DNA from: Bacillus sp. 103mf | Lineage (GTDB): Bacteria; Bacillota; Bacilli; Bacillales; Bacillaceae_G | Reading direction: 5' to 3' | Assembly (NCBI RefSeq): GCF_900116295.1 | Contig: NZ_FPAF01000008.1 | Coordinates: 1 to 64,000 of the forward strand | Length of the DNA stretch: 64,000 nucleotides | Part shown: piece by piece, positions 51,047-63,100 of the stretch | Position numbering within the stretch: the stretch's first letter is position 1 | Layout of the letters: every line of letters starts with the position of its first letter | The notes under the pieces: generated by a model | The model's database searches: none | Seen by the model: only the letters and a program-made list of their open reading frames with translations | Told to the model about the DNA's origin: nothing | Program-made: the position numbers and the translations under genes

Positions 51047-52690
51047 TCAAGCCGCTTTTCTTCTCCATAATACATATGCACTGGTCATACATAATACGCC
51101 TAGTGCAGTTGACGTAGCAATGTCTCTGCCTGACATACCTGTCTCTGGTAAGTAGCGATTCTCTACTTTCGTATCTTTTTGTACAGATTGGTTTTCATCG
51201 TTTGAAGCAGAAGGTTCATTTGTTTGCTTTTGCAGTTCTTCTACTTTAGGCTGCTCATTTGTTGGTTGCTTTGACTCGTCAGTTGGTTTATTTCCTTCAT
51301 TTGTTGACGTTTTTGTCCAATCATAAACAGAGCCTTTCCCCGTTAAAAAGTTCTTATATTGCACAAGCGCTAACATCGCTTGCTCCGTTGCCATGCCATT
51401 TTCTTCCGTATCAACTGGCAACCATTTAAAACCACCATTTTCCAGTTGGTAAGATAGTAGATTTTGGACCGCATTATAATTATTTTTCGTAAATGCAGCA
51501 CTTGTTGGATCGATACCAGCTGCCGCAAGCCCAAGTACCGCCTGCGCTACACTGTTGGAATTTTCTCCACTACCAGATAAAAATCCACCTTTATCTGTTT
51601 GTGTACGAACTAAATATTGCTTTGCTTTTTCTAACGATTGCTTTACTTCTGCTTGTTCTTGATATGGTGCTAATGCGACAAGAGCCATCCCTGTTATATC
51701 AACATCACCTGGTTCCTCTAAATTACCCATGTACGCCCAGCTACCGTCTGTATGTTGTAATTTTAAAATAGCTTTAATTAAGGCATCACGGTTCCATTTT
51801 GCATTCGCTGGCACTTCATATTTTTTTGTATCTAACGCAATTAAACTATAAATGTAATCTGTAATAGATTCTGTTTTTTCAAAGTTATACAGCTTTGAAA
51901 TTAAGTTATTACTTGCAATATTTGTTGGATCTCCTTCTACTGCTGTAACCGCTAAAATAGTACGTGCTAATTCCGTAGAAGAAAATTTATTTTCTTTTTC
52001 TGCAACACGTTCTCCTAACGATTGTAAATAACTAGACTTTACATCTCGAGCAACTTCTTGGCCTGATTGAGTAAGTCCTATCATTACCCAGTCACCCTCA
52101 ATACCATCTTGCATCATCTTTTGAGCAGTTTTTGCAATCGCTTCATCAACTTTCTTTGTTACATCAACCTTTGTAGGTTCTTGTGGTTTTGGTGCATCTG
52201 GCTTATCTGTATTTGGTTTTTCCGTATCCGGTTGTTTCTTACATGTACCAAGTTTATCTAACACTTGCTGCAAAGTTTCTTGACTCATATTGTTCCAATC
52301 AACAACATAGCGATACGCTACAACATCTCCAGCCTTTAATTTATAGCTATCTGCTCCAACCATTGGTGACTGATTATTCACCTCATATGTCCACCCGCTT
52401 GTTGCACCAGCCATTAATCCATCAATACCTTTAATATATGGACCGTATTTTGTATTTTCTGCTGTTACTTTATTACCCATTTCTTTTTGGAGCAAACTAT
52501 AGGCTGTCTCTCCATCTTGAATTGCAACTTCTTTTGGACATAGCATCATTCCTTTTTGCGAATCTCCAACAATTGCTAACGTTGCTGTATTTCCTTCAGC
52601 AAACGTAATATGTACAGTATTTGCAAAAGATAAAACAACCAATGCAACTGTCATAAATGACGTTAATAACCACTTTTTCATGTTCGTCAT
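51047..52690 (-). CDS. LPXTG surface protein with DUF4430 and terpenoid-cyclase-like alpha/alpha domain
   Basis: A 547-residue sortase substrate. After a signal peptide (to ~residue 31) comes a DUF4430 domain (~40-130, 'DGETAYSLLQKEMG..SGWTYEVNNQSPMVGADSYKLKAGDVVAYRYVV'), then a linker, then an alpha6/alpha6-type domain of prenyltransferase-like repeats (~180-450, 'ALIKAILKLQHTDGSWAYMG', 'QTDKGGFLSGSGENSNSVAQAVLGLA', 'YQLENGGFKWL'), a Thr/Glu-rich wall-spanning region, and a C-terminal LPETG, hydrophobic segment and RRKAA tail. This alpha/alpha plus DUF4430 pair is the same architecture as intrinsic factor and transcobalamin. It is first in the operon. Confidence 0.88.
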   Translation of the reverse strand: MTNMKKWLLTSFMTVALVVLSFANTVHITFAEGNTATLAIVGDSQKGMMLCPKEVAIQDGETAYSLLQKEMGNKVTAENTKYGPYIKGIDGLMAGATSGWTYEVNNQSPMVGADSYKLKAGDVVAYRYVVDWNNMSQETLQQVLDKLGTCKKQPDTEKPNTDKPDAPKPQEPTKVDVTKKVDEAIAKTAQKMMQDGIEGDWVMIGLTQSGQEVARDVKSSYLQSLGERVAEKENKFSSTELARTILAVTAVEGDPTNIASNNLISKLYNFEKTESITDYIYSLIALDTKKYEVPANAKWNRDALIKAILKLQHTDGSWAYMGNLEEPGDVDITGMALVALAPYQEQAEVKQSLEKAKQYLVRTQTDKGGFLSGSGENSNSVAQAVLGLAAAGIDPTSAAFTKNNYNAVQNLLSYQLENGGFKWLPVDTEENGMATEQAMLALVQYKNFLTGKGSVYDWTKTSTNEGNKPTDESKQPTNEQPKVEELQKQTNEPSASNDENQSVQKDTKVENRYLPETGMSGRDIATSTALGVLCMTSAYVLWRRKAA

Positions 52691-52723
52691 ACTGATGAAT
52701 CCTCCCCTCTACTAAAAATCACA

Positions 52724-52797
52724 TAAAAAATACCCACAATGGGTGCGTATAAACACACGGAGAAACGAATATTCAATGAATGCATATTTGTTTCTCC
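52724..52797 (-). promoter_or_regulatory. Structured leader with attenuator upstream of the surface-protein operon
   Basis: Minus-strand leader: a 14-bp stem GGAGAAACAAATAT / ATATTCGTTTCTCC (52759-52797), then CGCACCCATTGTGGGT followed by ATTTTTT (52724-52745), a terminator-like hairpin 35 bp before the first start codon. No canonical cobalamin riboswitch consensus was seen. The arrangement suggests transcription attenuation by an unknown signal, or an upstream transcript ending here. Confidence 0.5.
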
Positions 52798-52967
52798 CTT
52801 TATGTAGGAAACAACAACTTTTTACACCATAAAATATTGCGCTCTTACAAATCCATAATGTTACAAAATTCTGTACTATTTTACTATTTATATATTTTTT
52901 TGTCTATCATTTCTCATATTTCCGTCTTAAGAAGAATAGTATTTTCATTCCCTTACTTTTTATATCA

Positions 52968-53453
52968 TCACTCATGATGAATTTCTTTTTCACATACAAT
53001 TACACCATCTTCGTCAACATAAACATAATTTCCTGGAATCCAAGAAACTCCGCCAAAAGACACCGGAATATTTGCTTCGCCCTTCCCTTCTTTCACACTT
53101 CGCTTTGGCATCGTCGCAATTGCTAAAATACCGAGTTCTATTTTCTGAAGCTCCGCGTAATCACGAACACATCCATAGATAATGATGCCAGCTAAATTCC
53201 GTTCTCTTGCTATGTTTGCTAAGTTATCACCGAGTAATGCGCAATTTGTTGAACCCTCTCCATCTACAACTAATACCGTTCCCTCTGGCACCATCTCTAG
53301 CGCCCTTTTTACGAGTACGTTATCATCTTTAACTTTCACCGTCGCGATTTTTCCGTGAAACTGCTTTTTCTTTCCATACGATTGAAATAATGGTTTACAT
53401 ACTTGCACTTCCATTTCATTTGCATCATAAAGATCAGTCGTTTTCCACATCAT
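52968..53453 (-). CDS. rraA: RraA-family protein
   Basis: A 161-residue protein of the RraA/aldolase-like family. Conserved: '[23 protein letters not shown]', '[23 protein letters not shown]', '[14 protein letters not shown]', '[16 protein letters not shown]'. In E. coli RraA inhibits RNase E; in other bacteria homologues are 4-hydroxy-4-methyl-2-oxoglutarate aldolases. Bacillus lacks RNase E, so an aldolase or decarboxylase role is as likely. Two ATGs follow GAGGG. Stands between the ECF operon and ybaK. Confidence 0.88.
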   Translation of the reverse strand: MMWKTTDLYDANEMEVQVCKPLFQSYGKKKQFHGKIATVKVKDDNVLVKRALEMVPEGTVLVVDGEGSTNCALLGDNLANIARERNLAGIIIYGCVRDYAELQKIELGILAIATMPKRSVKEGKGEANIPVSFGGVSWIPGNYVYVDEDGVIVCEKEIHHE

Positions 53454-53571
53454 TTTCCCTCTTTCCTTTTCACGATTTATGTTACATATTCTTGTCCATT
53501 CCTATTTTCCCTGTCTTAATTTGCGAAATTTTGTATACTAAAAAGAAGAAATAAAAAAGGAAGTGTGGAAA

Positions 53572-54045
53572 ATGAGTAGTAAAACAAATGCTTGTCGTTT
53601 ATTAGATAAGCACAAAATCACATATACAGTTCACGAATATGAATGGGATGAGGAGAACTTAGATGCGAAACATGTCGCTGAGAAAGTTCATTTACAATTA
53701 GAACAAGTCTTTAAAACACTCGTCCTTCGCGGCGATAAAACTGGGGTAATTATGGCTTGTATCCCTTCGCATAAAGAGCTTAATTTAAAAGCGCTAGCAT
53801 CTGCAAGTAAAAATAAAAAAGTTGAAATGGTTCCAATGAAAGAAATACTCGGATTAACAGGATACATACGCGGTGGTGTTTCACCACTTGGTGTGAAGAA
53901 AAATTATCCACTCTTTATTGACGAATCTGCTGCAAATTTAAATCCAATTAGCATTAGTGCTGGAAAAAGAGGATTACAAATTTTTATGAACGGCGCTGAC
54001 CTAATTAAAGGTAGTAATGCAACACCTGCTTCCATTACTTTATAA
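53572..54045 (+). CDS. ybaK: Cys-tRNA(Pro) deacylase, YbaK/EbsC type
   Basis: A 157-residue trans-editing factor that hydrolyses mis-charged Cys-tRNA(Pro). Visible: 'NACRLLDKHKITYTVHEYEWDEE', 'VFKTLVLRGDKTGVIMACIPSHKELNLKALAS' with the conserved K residue, 'LTGYIRGGVSPLGVKKNYP' (GGVSPxG motif, ~residues 99-110). ATG 53572 is chosen because GGAAGTG lies upstream; a GTG nine bases earlier is inside the site. Faces the NRPS convergently across a strong terminator. Confidence 0.92.
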   Translation: MSSKTNACRLLDKHKITYTVHEYEWDEENLDAKHVAEKVHLQLEQVFKTLVLRGDKTGVIMACIPSHKELNLKALASASKNKKVEMVPMKEILGLTGYIRGGVSPLGVKKNYPLFIDESAANLNPISISAGKRGLQIFMNGADLIKGSNATPASITL

Positions 54046-54080
54046 CAAAACCTGTCTCAACAGATGAGACAGGTTTTGTT
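54044..54080. terminator. Bidirectional intrinsic terminator
   Basis: AACAAAACCTGTCTCA/TGAGACAGGTTTTGTT, a 16-bp perfect stem with ACAGA loop, between ybaK and the NRPS 3' end. Confidence 0.92.
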
Positions 54081-54152
54081 TATTTAATTTAAAGTGTGAT
54101 CGGTATGAAAAAGGAAAATTTGTGTTCATAAAGTTGTATCTTTCTAGACACT

Positions 54153-57100
54153 CTACTTTGTGGTTAACGAAAGGTACGCTCCCTCTATCCCTTCTAATTC
54201 ATTTACGAGATATTTGGATATCTTTTCCACAGCCGGGGAGAAGACGATCTCCTCGTGCGACCCAGGCACCGAATACTTATTCACTTTCCCCCGTAACCAC
54301 GGCTTCCAATCCGTGAACAACTCTCTGCCTTCTTCGGCACTGAAGTAGATGACGTCCCCAAAATATGGCGTTAAAACATGCTCTGCCATTAAATTTAGAC
54401 ACTTCCTGTGAGCATTGATAATTTGCTTCAAATTCGTAAGATCTGCATCAAACGGGAGCACTCCTTCCAAAATTAATTGCTCAACAAGCATGTCCTGTTG
54501 ATGAACGAGCTCTTCTTCCTGATCCACTAGCTCTAAATGGATGAAATGCTCCAATATATAAGATAGCATTTTATCCTCTGTCTTGTAATCCTTTTCTGAA
54601 GGCACCTTAGTATCCATTAGTACCAACACCTCAACTTCTTCTCCCTGGTTCCGTAGTATAGTTGCGATTTCATAGGCGATGGCACCGCCCAGAGACCATC
54701 CTCCCAGACGATACGGCCCCTCTGGCTGAACTCGCTTCATTTCCTCGATGTAGAGTTGAACTACTTCCAACAAAGTCAACCCGTCCATTCCTTCTTTCTC
54801 TACGAGAGGATTCTGTAAACCATAAAATGAGCAGTGATCCTTGAGTAGCCTTGCTAGCTGAATGTAACAGAATACATTACCCATAAACGGATGAACACAG
54901 AAGAAAGGCCTTTTCTCTGATTCTTGTAATGGAATCAGAACCGATAACGATTTTTCCATACCATGATTGTCACGGATGAGACAAGCGATCCCTTCCACTG
55001 TCGGGTTCTCAATCAGTGCGGACACCTTAATCTCTTTTCCAAATTTCTCTCTGACCTTTGAAATCAATTTGATTACTAGGAGAGAGTGCCCCCCTCTATC
55101 GAAGAAATCATCGTTTACATGGACATCTTCTATCTGTAGCACATCCTGCCAGATTGTAATCAGCTGATACTCGATTTCATCCCGTGGGACGATTGGTGTA
55201 GAAAAGGTACTTTCTCTTTGAACCGTTAAGCTGTTCAGTGCCTTTCGATCAACCTTCCCATTTGTTGTAAGCGGAATCGCTTCTACCTCAATAAAGTGTG
55301 CAGGAACCATATAATTCGGTACTTGTCTCTTGAGATGTTCACGCCATTCATGCATACTTCCTTCACCCACCACATAGGCAACCAATCTCTGATCTCCTGG
55401 TTGGTCCTCTCTTATCAAGACTACTGCTTCTTTCACCGATGGATGACTTTCTAATTTCGCTTCAATCTCTCCAAGCTCAATCCGGAAGCCTCGAATTTTC
55501 ACTTGATTATCGATTCTTCCCAGATAATCCAAATGGCCATCAGCTAAATAGCGGACTAGATCTCCCGTCCGGTATAACCGTTCCCCTTCATTAAATGGAT
55601 GAGGAATAAAACGTTCGGACGTTAACTCTGGACGATTCAAGTATCCTCTCGCTAAGCCTGCCCCGCCAATATAAAGTTCACCCGTTACACCAATTGGAAC
55701 AGGTAGCAAATTCCCATCCAATACATAGGCTTGAACGTTCGGCAACGGACGACCAATGGTTACTCTTTTACTGTCTTTTTTGATACGATAGCATGTCGCA
55801 TCAACAGTACATTCTGTAGGACCATACACGTTATAAAAATGGATCTTGTCAGCCTTTACTAATTGTTCCCACAGTGACGGCACAATTGCTTCGCCACCGA
55901 CCAGTACCTTGCTTGGAACATGAACACTATCGTTTGTTTCTAACAACCCCTCATCTATGAGTAATTGGAGTAGTGAAGGTGTTATATCGAACATTTCCAA
56001 CTTATTCTCCCGAATATAAGATACAAACTGTTGAGGATCACTGCGAACTTCGTTTGAAATAATATACAAACTAGAACCATACAAAAGCATTTGTAATTGT
56101 TTAACGGATGAATCAAAGGCGATTGAGGCATTTAGACCAACACGCATGTTAACAGGTGTCCGATGTAAAAAAACCTCTTTTTGTAAACCATAGGATAAAT
56201 TTAATACCGAATGATGCTGCACCAAAACCCCTTTTGGATTCCCGGTCGAACCTGAAGTGTAGATAACATACGCCAAGTTTTCTCCTGTCACTTTACATAT
56301 TGGTGAAAGGGTGTTTTCTTGCGAAATCATTGCTTGATCCCGATCCAAACAAACTGTTTCAACTTCTTCAGGTATCCAACCTTGTGATACTTCATTCGTA
56401 ACCAATATTTGAATTCCTGTGTCCTCCAGAATATATCGTAGGTGACTTTCTGGATACGATGGATCCAACGGAACATAGGCTGATCCAGCTTTCAAGATTC
56501 CCATGAGACCGACAATCATCTCAACTGAACGTTGGGAACAAAGCCCGACCAATGACTCCGTCCCAACTCCACATTTCTGAAGATAATGGGCCAATTGGTT
56601 TGCCTTCTCATTCAGCTCTCGATACGTCAACTGCTGATTTTCATCCACTACTGCCACCGCATCAGGTGTACGATCCACTTGATCTTCAAACAGTTTGTGG
56701 ATCACACTCTCACGTGGATACGCTGCTCCATTATCATTCCATTCTTCCAGTAGTTGTTTCTGTTCTATTTCCGTAACATACACCAGCTCCGACAGAGTTT
56801 GATCAACGTTCTCGATCATTTGCTTTAACACCTGGCTTAAATGACCCAGCATCCTTTCAATGGTGAGGCCATTAAATTTGCTACGATCATACTTCAACTT
56901 TAACAACAACTGGCTTTCTGGAACAACTGTCAATCCTAATGGATAATGAGTTTGCTCTACTCCTTCCAAGTCACCAATTTCTAGATTTCCTGAAGACTCC
57001 TCTTTCACTGGGTAATTTTCAAACACATACAAACTATGGAACAGCGGAGTTCCTCTAGGAACTTCACTCCATCCTTGAATCTCCGTCAAAGAAGCATATT

Positions 57101-60100
57101 CATATTGTCTTCTTTCTATCTCTTCCTCTTGTATCTTCTGCAACCAATCCATTACTTTTATATCATCTATCAACTGAATTCGCGTCGGTGATGTGGTAAT
57201 AAAAGGACCTACAATGTTTTCAACATCAATAATCTCCGTAGGGCGTCCTGAGCTAGTTACACCATAGACAATGTCATCTTCTCCGCTATACCGGCTCATG
57301 AGATACGCCCACGCACCTTGAATTACCGTATTCAAAGTGAGCCTATTGCGCTTCGCCCAGTTTTGTAACGCTTGGGTTTGCTCTTCTGATAAATAAGTTA
57401 CCTTCTCTGTGTAACCTTTTTCTTGCTCCTTACTTTCTAAGCCAAGCAGGGTTGGCGCTGTAAAGCCTCTGAGTTTCTCTCTCCAGAATTTTTCCGCTTG
57501 CTCCTGATCCTGCTCTTTCAGCCACTGAATATACTTCTTGTATGGCGGTGACTTAGGTAAATCCACAGCCTCTCCTTTCATCCTCTTCTGGTACACTGTA
57601 AGCAATTCGTTAAATACCAGTGGCAGGCTCCATCCATCCAACAAAATATGGTGATGCGTCCAAACAATCCGATATTCTTCCTCCGCTTCTTGAATGACAG
57701 TCACCCGCATCAATGGCGCTTCATCAAAAAGAAAGGCTTGTTTTCGATCCGATGCCAAAAAGGCTTTTCGTTTCTCTTCTTTTTCCTCATCAGACAACGT
57801 ACGCCAATCCACTTCATTCAGCTTAAATGGGATATGTTCATACACCACTTGTAAGGGCTCTTCAATCTCATCCCACACAAATGCTGAACGAAAGATCTCA
57901 TGCCGCTGAATCACCGATTTCCACGCCTGCTCAAATGTAAGGATATCCAATTTCCCTCTAAGCAGGAAATTTAATTGCACCATATACGGCGCTGCATGTT
58001 CATCCCCTTGATCATGCAGCGTATGAAAGAGCATGCCTTCCTGCAAAGGTGATAGTGGATACAGGTCGGTAATCGGTTGATTCTTTCCACGATTCATCTT
58101 AGATAGTACTTTGTTTAAATCTGCTTGGGTGAGATTTGCCATCGCAAAATCCGAAATGGTCAGCGCAGATTCTCCATCCGAAGAGTAAATCAATCTACTC
58201 AGTTGATGGAGCATATTCTCTGCAACACTTTGAATGGTTGACTTCGCAAACTGTCCAACATTGTACACCCAAGTGAACTGAAGTTTTCCATCGGTTACAA
58301 TTCCGATTATATCGATTAAATGTGATCGCTTGGAACCAGGAGCATGGTCTAAGCGCGTAAATCCGGTCTCCGGAACAACCATCGCATCGTCAGAGAACAT
58401 TTGGTCAAATTGTCCAAGATAGTTAAAACTAATGGACGGTGTAGGCTGAGACTCCAACCGCTCATGCATCGCTGGATTCAAGTACCGCAAAATCCCATAG
58501 TCAACGCCCTTATTAGGAATTTGGCGCACTTGTTCTTTGACTGCTTTTAATGCTGCAATTGGCGTGTTGGCATCTGTAATATTTAAGTGAACAGGATAAA
58601 TACTTGTAAACCATCCCACGGTTCTCGATAGGTCAATGTCTTCAATAATCTCTTCTCGACCATGACCCTCCAGATCCACGGTCAGCGTCGATTGACCTGT
58701 CCATGCTGCCGTAGCCTGTACCAATGCTGCCAATAGTACTTCATTGATTTGGACACGATGGGTGCTTGAAATCTCTTGCAATAACGCACAGGTCTCTTTC
58801 TCATCCAGCACCACGGTAATCTCCTCAGTTGCTGTGTTTGTTGGATCTTCGAGGGTGGCATCCACTGGTAGCATAGCCACTTCTTGTTCGAACTGCCGCT
58901 CCCAGTAATCACACACTTCTTGCGCAATCCCAGCTTCAGCGTAATGATGCAATTTCTCCGACCACGCTTTAAAGGATGTGCTCTTCATAGGTAATTGGAT
59001 CTTCTGATCCTGGCTCGCTTGATTATACGCCGTTTGTAGATCCTCCAATAAAATCCGCCAAGAGACACCATCCACTACTAAGTGATGAATCACCCAGAAT
59101 AATCGACCGGCTCTTTTCTCACCTTCATCAAAATACACCATTCTCATTAGCGGTCCTGCGTGTAAGTGTAAGCTTGCTTGTGCAGCGTCAATCTCCGTTT
59201 GAATCACTTGATGCCATTCTGTTTGCGGCACTTCGTCTAATGAAATCACGGTCAGTGTCGATTGTTCTTCGATCCCTTCGTTCCGCTGTTTCCAAGCTCC
59301 ATCCGGTAAACCTTCATATCTTAAACGCAAAGCATCATGATGGATTAGAAGGGTACGCACAGCTTTTTCCAGTAATATTATATCCAATCGCTCTTTTGTT
59401 CTAAAAAACATGGATTGATTCCAATGGTGTGGGTTAGGATGATCTTGTGCAAAAAACCATTGCTGGATTGGTGTAAGGATCAGTTCTCCAGTTACAACTC
59501 CCTGCTCTGCTTGTACACCCTGTTCTTCCTTGACTACTTGCGCCAACTCGGCAATCGTTTGGTGTTCAAACATTTGCTTTGGTGTCAAATGCAAACCTGC
59601 TTGCTTCGCACGAGAGACAATCTGAATGCTGAGAATCGAGTCTCCACCAATTTCAAAGAAGTTATCATGGATTCCCACCTTTTTAATCCCTAATACTTGC
59701 TTCCAAATGATAGCCAGTGTTTCTTCTTTACCATTCCGGGGTGCCACACATTCACTTTCGATTTTCTTCTCCTCCGGTACAGGCAAGGCCTCACGATCAA
59801 CTTTACCGTTAGCAGTTAGTGGAATAGCTTCCATCATCACAAATCCGGAAGGAACCATATGGCTTGGTAGTTCCGCCTTGAGATAATCTCTCCACTCACC
59901 TACATTCCCATCACCCACGACATATGCCACCAATCGCTTATCACCCGGCTGATCTTCTCGAACAATTACAACAGCCTCTTTTACGGATGCATGTGCGTTT
60001 AAAGCAGATTCAATTTCCCCGAGCTCAATTCGGAAACCACGGATTTTCACCTGGTGATCAATCCGCAAAAAACAAACCAGATTTCCATCCGGCAAGTATC

Positions 60101-63100
60101 TCGCTAAGTCTCCTGTCCGATATAATCGCGCTCCCGGGTCACTACTAAATGGATGAGAAATGAAACGTTCTGCAGTCAATTCGGGTCTGTTTAAATACCC
60201 ACGTGCGAGTCCCGCTCCACCAATATATAGTTCACCAGCTACGCCAATAGGCACAGGCTGTTGACAATTGTCTAGCACATACACTTCTAAATCTGGAATC
60301 CGCTTTCCGATATTACTTCTTGAAGAATGCTTTACATCATCTTGAGTAATTGGATAATACGTAACATGAACGGTAGTTTCGGTAATTCCATACATATTGA
60401 TTAGCTGCGGGTTCTGCTCTCCATACCTTTGAAACCATGGTAGCAAGCTGGTAGGATCGAGTGCTTCCCCACCAAATATGACATAGCGCAAATGCAAGTT
60501 TTTATTCTCATCTTCTTGTTCACACACTTGTATCAATTGTCGAAATGCGGATGGTGTCTGATTAAGAACCGTAACCTTTTCCTTTACTAACAGTTGATAG
60601 AAATCCTTGGGCGATCGACTGATCCAGTAAGGAACAACAACCAATCTTCCGCCATAGAGTAATGCTCCCCAAATTTCCCATACTGAGAAATCAAATGCAT
60701 AAGAATGGAAAAGCGTCCAAGTATCTTTTTCATCAAACTGATACCAACATTCCGTTGATTTAAATAAACGAATCACATTGTGATGCTCTACCATAACTCC
60801 CTTCGGATTCCCTGTTGATCCCGAAGTATAGATTACATAAGCCAAGTTTTCTCCTGTCACTTCACATATTGGTGAAAGGGTGCTTTCTCGCGAGATCATC
60901 GCTTGATCCCGATCCAAACAAACTGCTTCGATTCCTTCCGGTATCCAACCTATTAATGCTTCGTTCGTGACCAATACTTGAATCCCTGTGTCCTCCAGAA
61001 TATATCGTAGGCGGCTTTCTGGATACGATGGATCCAATGGAACATAAGCTGCCCCAGCTTTCAAGATCCCCATGAGACCGACAATCATCTCAACTGAACG
61101 CTGGAAGCAGAGACCGACCAATGACTCGGCCCCAATCCCACATTTCTGGAGATAATGGGCCAATTGGTTTGCTTTCTCATTCAGCTCTCGGTACGTCAAC
61201 TGCTGATTTTCATCCACCACCGCCACCGTGTCAGGTGCACGATTCACTTGATCTTCAAACAGTTTATGGATCACACTCTCACCTGGATACGCTACAGCAT
61301 TATCATTCCACTCTTCCAGTAATTGCTTCTCTAATTCCGAAAGCATCGTCAACTTCGTCAGTGATTTATCGGGATGTTCCACGATTTCCTTCAACCAGTT
61401 TTCAAAATGCTCAGCCATACGTCTGATCGTTACAATATCAAATAAATCATTCTTATAGTTAAAACAAAGGAATAAACCCTCTTCCACCTCTGCGGCGCTT
61501 AAACTCAAATCAAACTTGGCGATCGAAGCATGACTTTCCATCGCTTCTAAACTTCTTCCATGAAGCTCTGGAAGCTCTTGTTGCGTGTTTTGCAAGGTAA
61601 ACATGGTTTGGAAGATCGGAGAATGACTTGTACTTCGCTCGGGTTGTATGACATCTACAATCTTTTCAAACGGAACATCTTGGTATTCATACGCCTTCAA
61701 TGCTTTTGTCCGTACTTGAGACAACAACTCTTGGAATGTCGGTGCGCCACTCAGATCAGCCCGATAAACCAACGTGTTGACGAAGAAACCAATCAACCCT
61801 TCAATCTCGCGATAATTCCGGTTTGCAATCGGGCTTCCGACAAGAATATCCGATTGTCCTGTATAACGAGCGAGGAAGCTTTGATACGATGCCAGTAAAG
61901 TCATGAAGAGCGTCGACTCTTCTTGACGACTAAGTTCGTTCAGTTTGTCGCGTAACGAGCGTGATAACAACACAGTGTGTGTTGATCCACGATGGGTTTG
62001 CACCGCAGGACGAGGACGATCCATCGGCAACATTAAGACTGGTAACTCGCCAGATAGCTCTTCCTTCCAATATGCAAGTTGCTGATCAAGTACTTCTTCT
62101 TTCATCCATTCCCTTTGCCATTGGGCAAAGTCGGCATATTGAACCGGTAATGGTGCGAGTTCTGCTGGTTTTCCACCAACCGCTTCTTCATAGAATGCCA
62201 TCCATTCTTGGAGCAAGATTTCCATCGACCAGCCATCCGAGATAATATGATGCATGGTACAAAGAAGAACCCATTCTTCTTCTGCGATTCGTACGATTTG
62301 CCCACGGATCAACGGACCTTGTCCTAAGTCAAATGGCGCTTCGGCTTCGTTTTGGATCCATTTTTCCATTACGCTTTCTCGCTCTTCGGAAGAAAGCGTA
62401 GTTAGATCTATTTGGGGAAGGAATCGGAAAGCATACGGTTGAATCTGCTGCACAGGATGACCATCCATTTCATGGAACACCGTTCGCAAAGATTCATGAC
62501 GCTCTATCAGCTGATTCCATCCCGTCTCCAATGCTTCGGGTACCCAATTCCCTGTAAGACGGCATACCATCGGTATATTATAAAGTGCGCTATTAGGCGT
62601 GAATTGGTCGATGAACCACAGGCGCTGTTGGGCATAAGAGAGCGAAATGGCTTCTCCCCGTTCCATCGGCATAAGCGGTGGAATCTCTCGTTTTTTGTCT
62701 CCTTTACGCAATTGATCCAGTCGCTTCGCCAACGCCTCTACTGTTGAATGCTCAAACAGTTCACGTACTAGCAGTTCGATTTGTAATGCCTCTTTTAACC
62801 GAGATACAACTTGGGTAGCGAGCAACGAGTGGCCACCTCGATCGAAGAAGGAATCCTGGACACCAATATTTTCTATGCCTAGCACTTGACTCCATACCGA
62901 TGCGACGAGCTCTTCCATCGGAGTTCGTGGGTATACAGTATTTTCAGTAGATGGTTCATCAGGTACAGGCAATGCTTTTAAGTCGAGTTTTCCATTCGGT
63001 GTGAGTGGTAAAAATGCCATCTCGACAAAGTGTGCCGGAACCATGTAATTCGGTAAATGTGTTTGCAGATGCTCCCGCCATTCATGAACACTTCCTTCAC

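Noticed and set aside
52691-52967. Cobalamin riboswitch upstream of the surface-protein operon
   Set aside because: No GCCACTG-type B12 box or expected length; only simple hairpins seen.
58682-58927. Short minus-strand frame inside the NRPS epimerase region (and other plus-strand frames 54.1-63.9 kb)
   Set aside because: Out-of-frame shadows of a long, higher-GC coding sequence with clear domain motifs.
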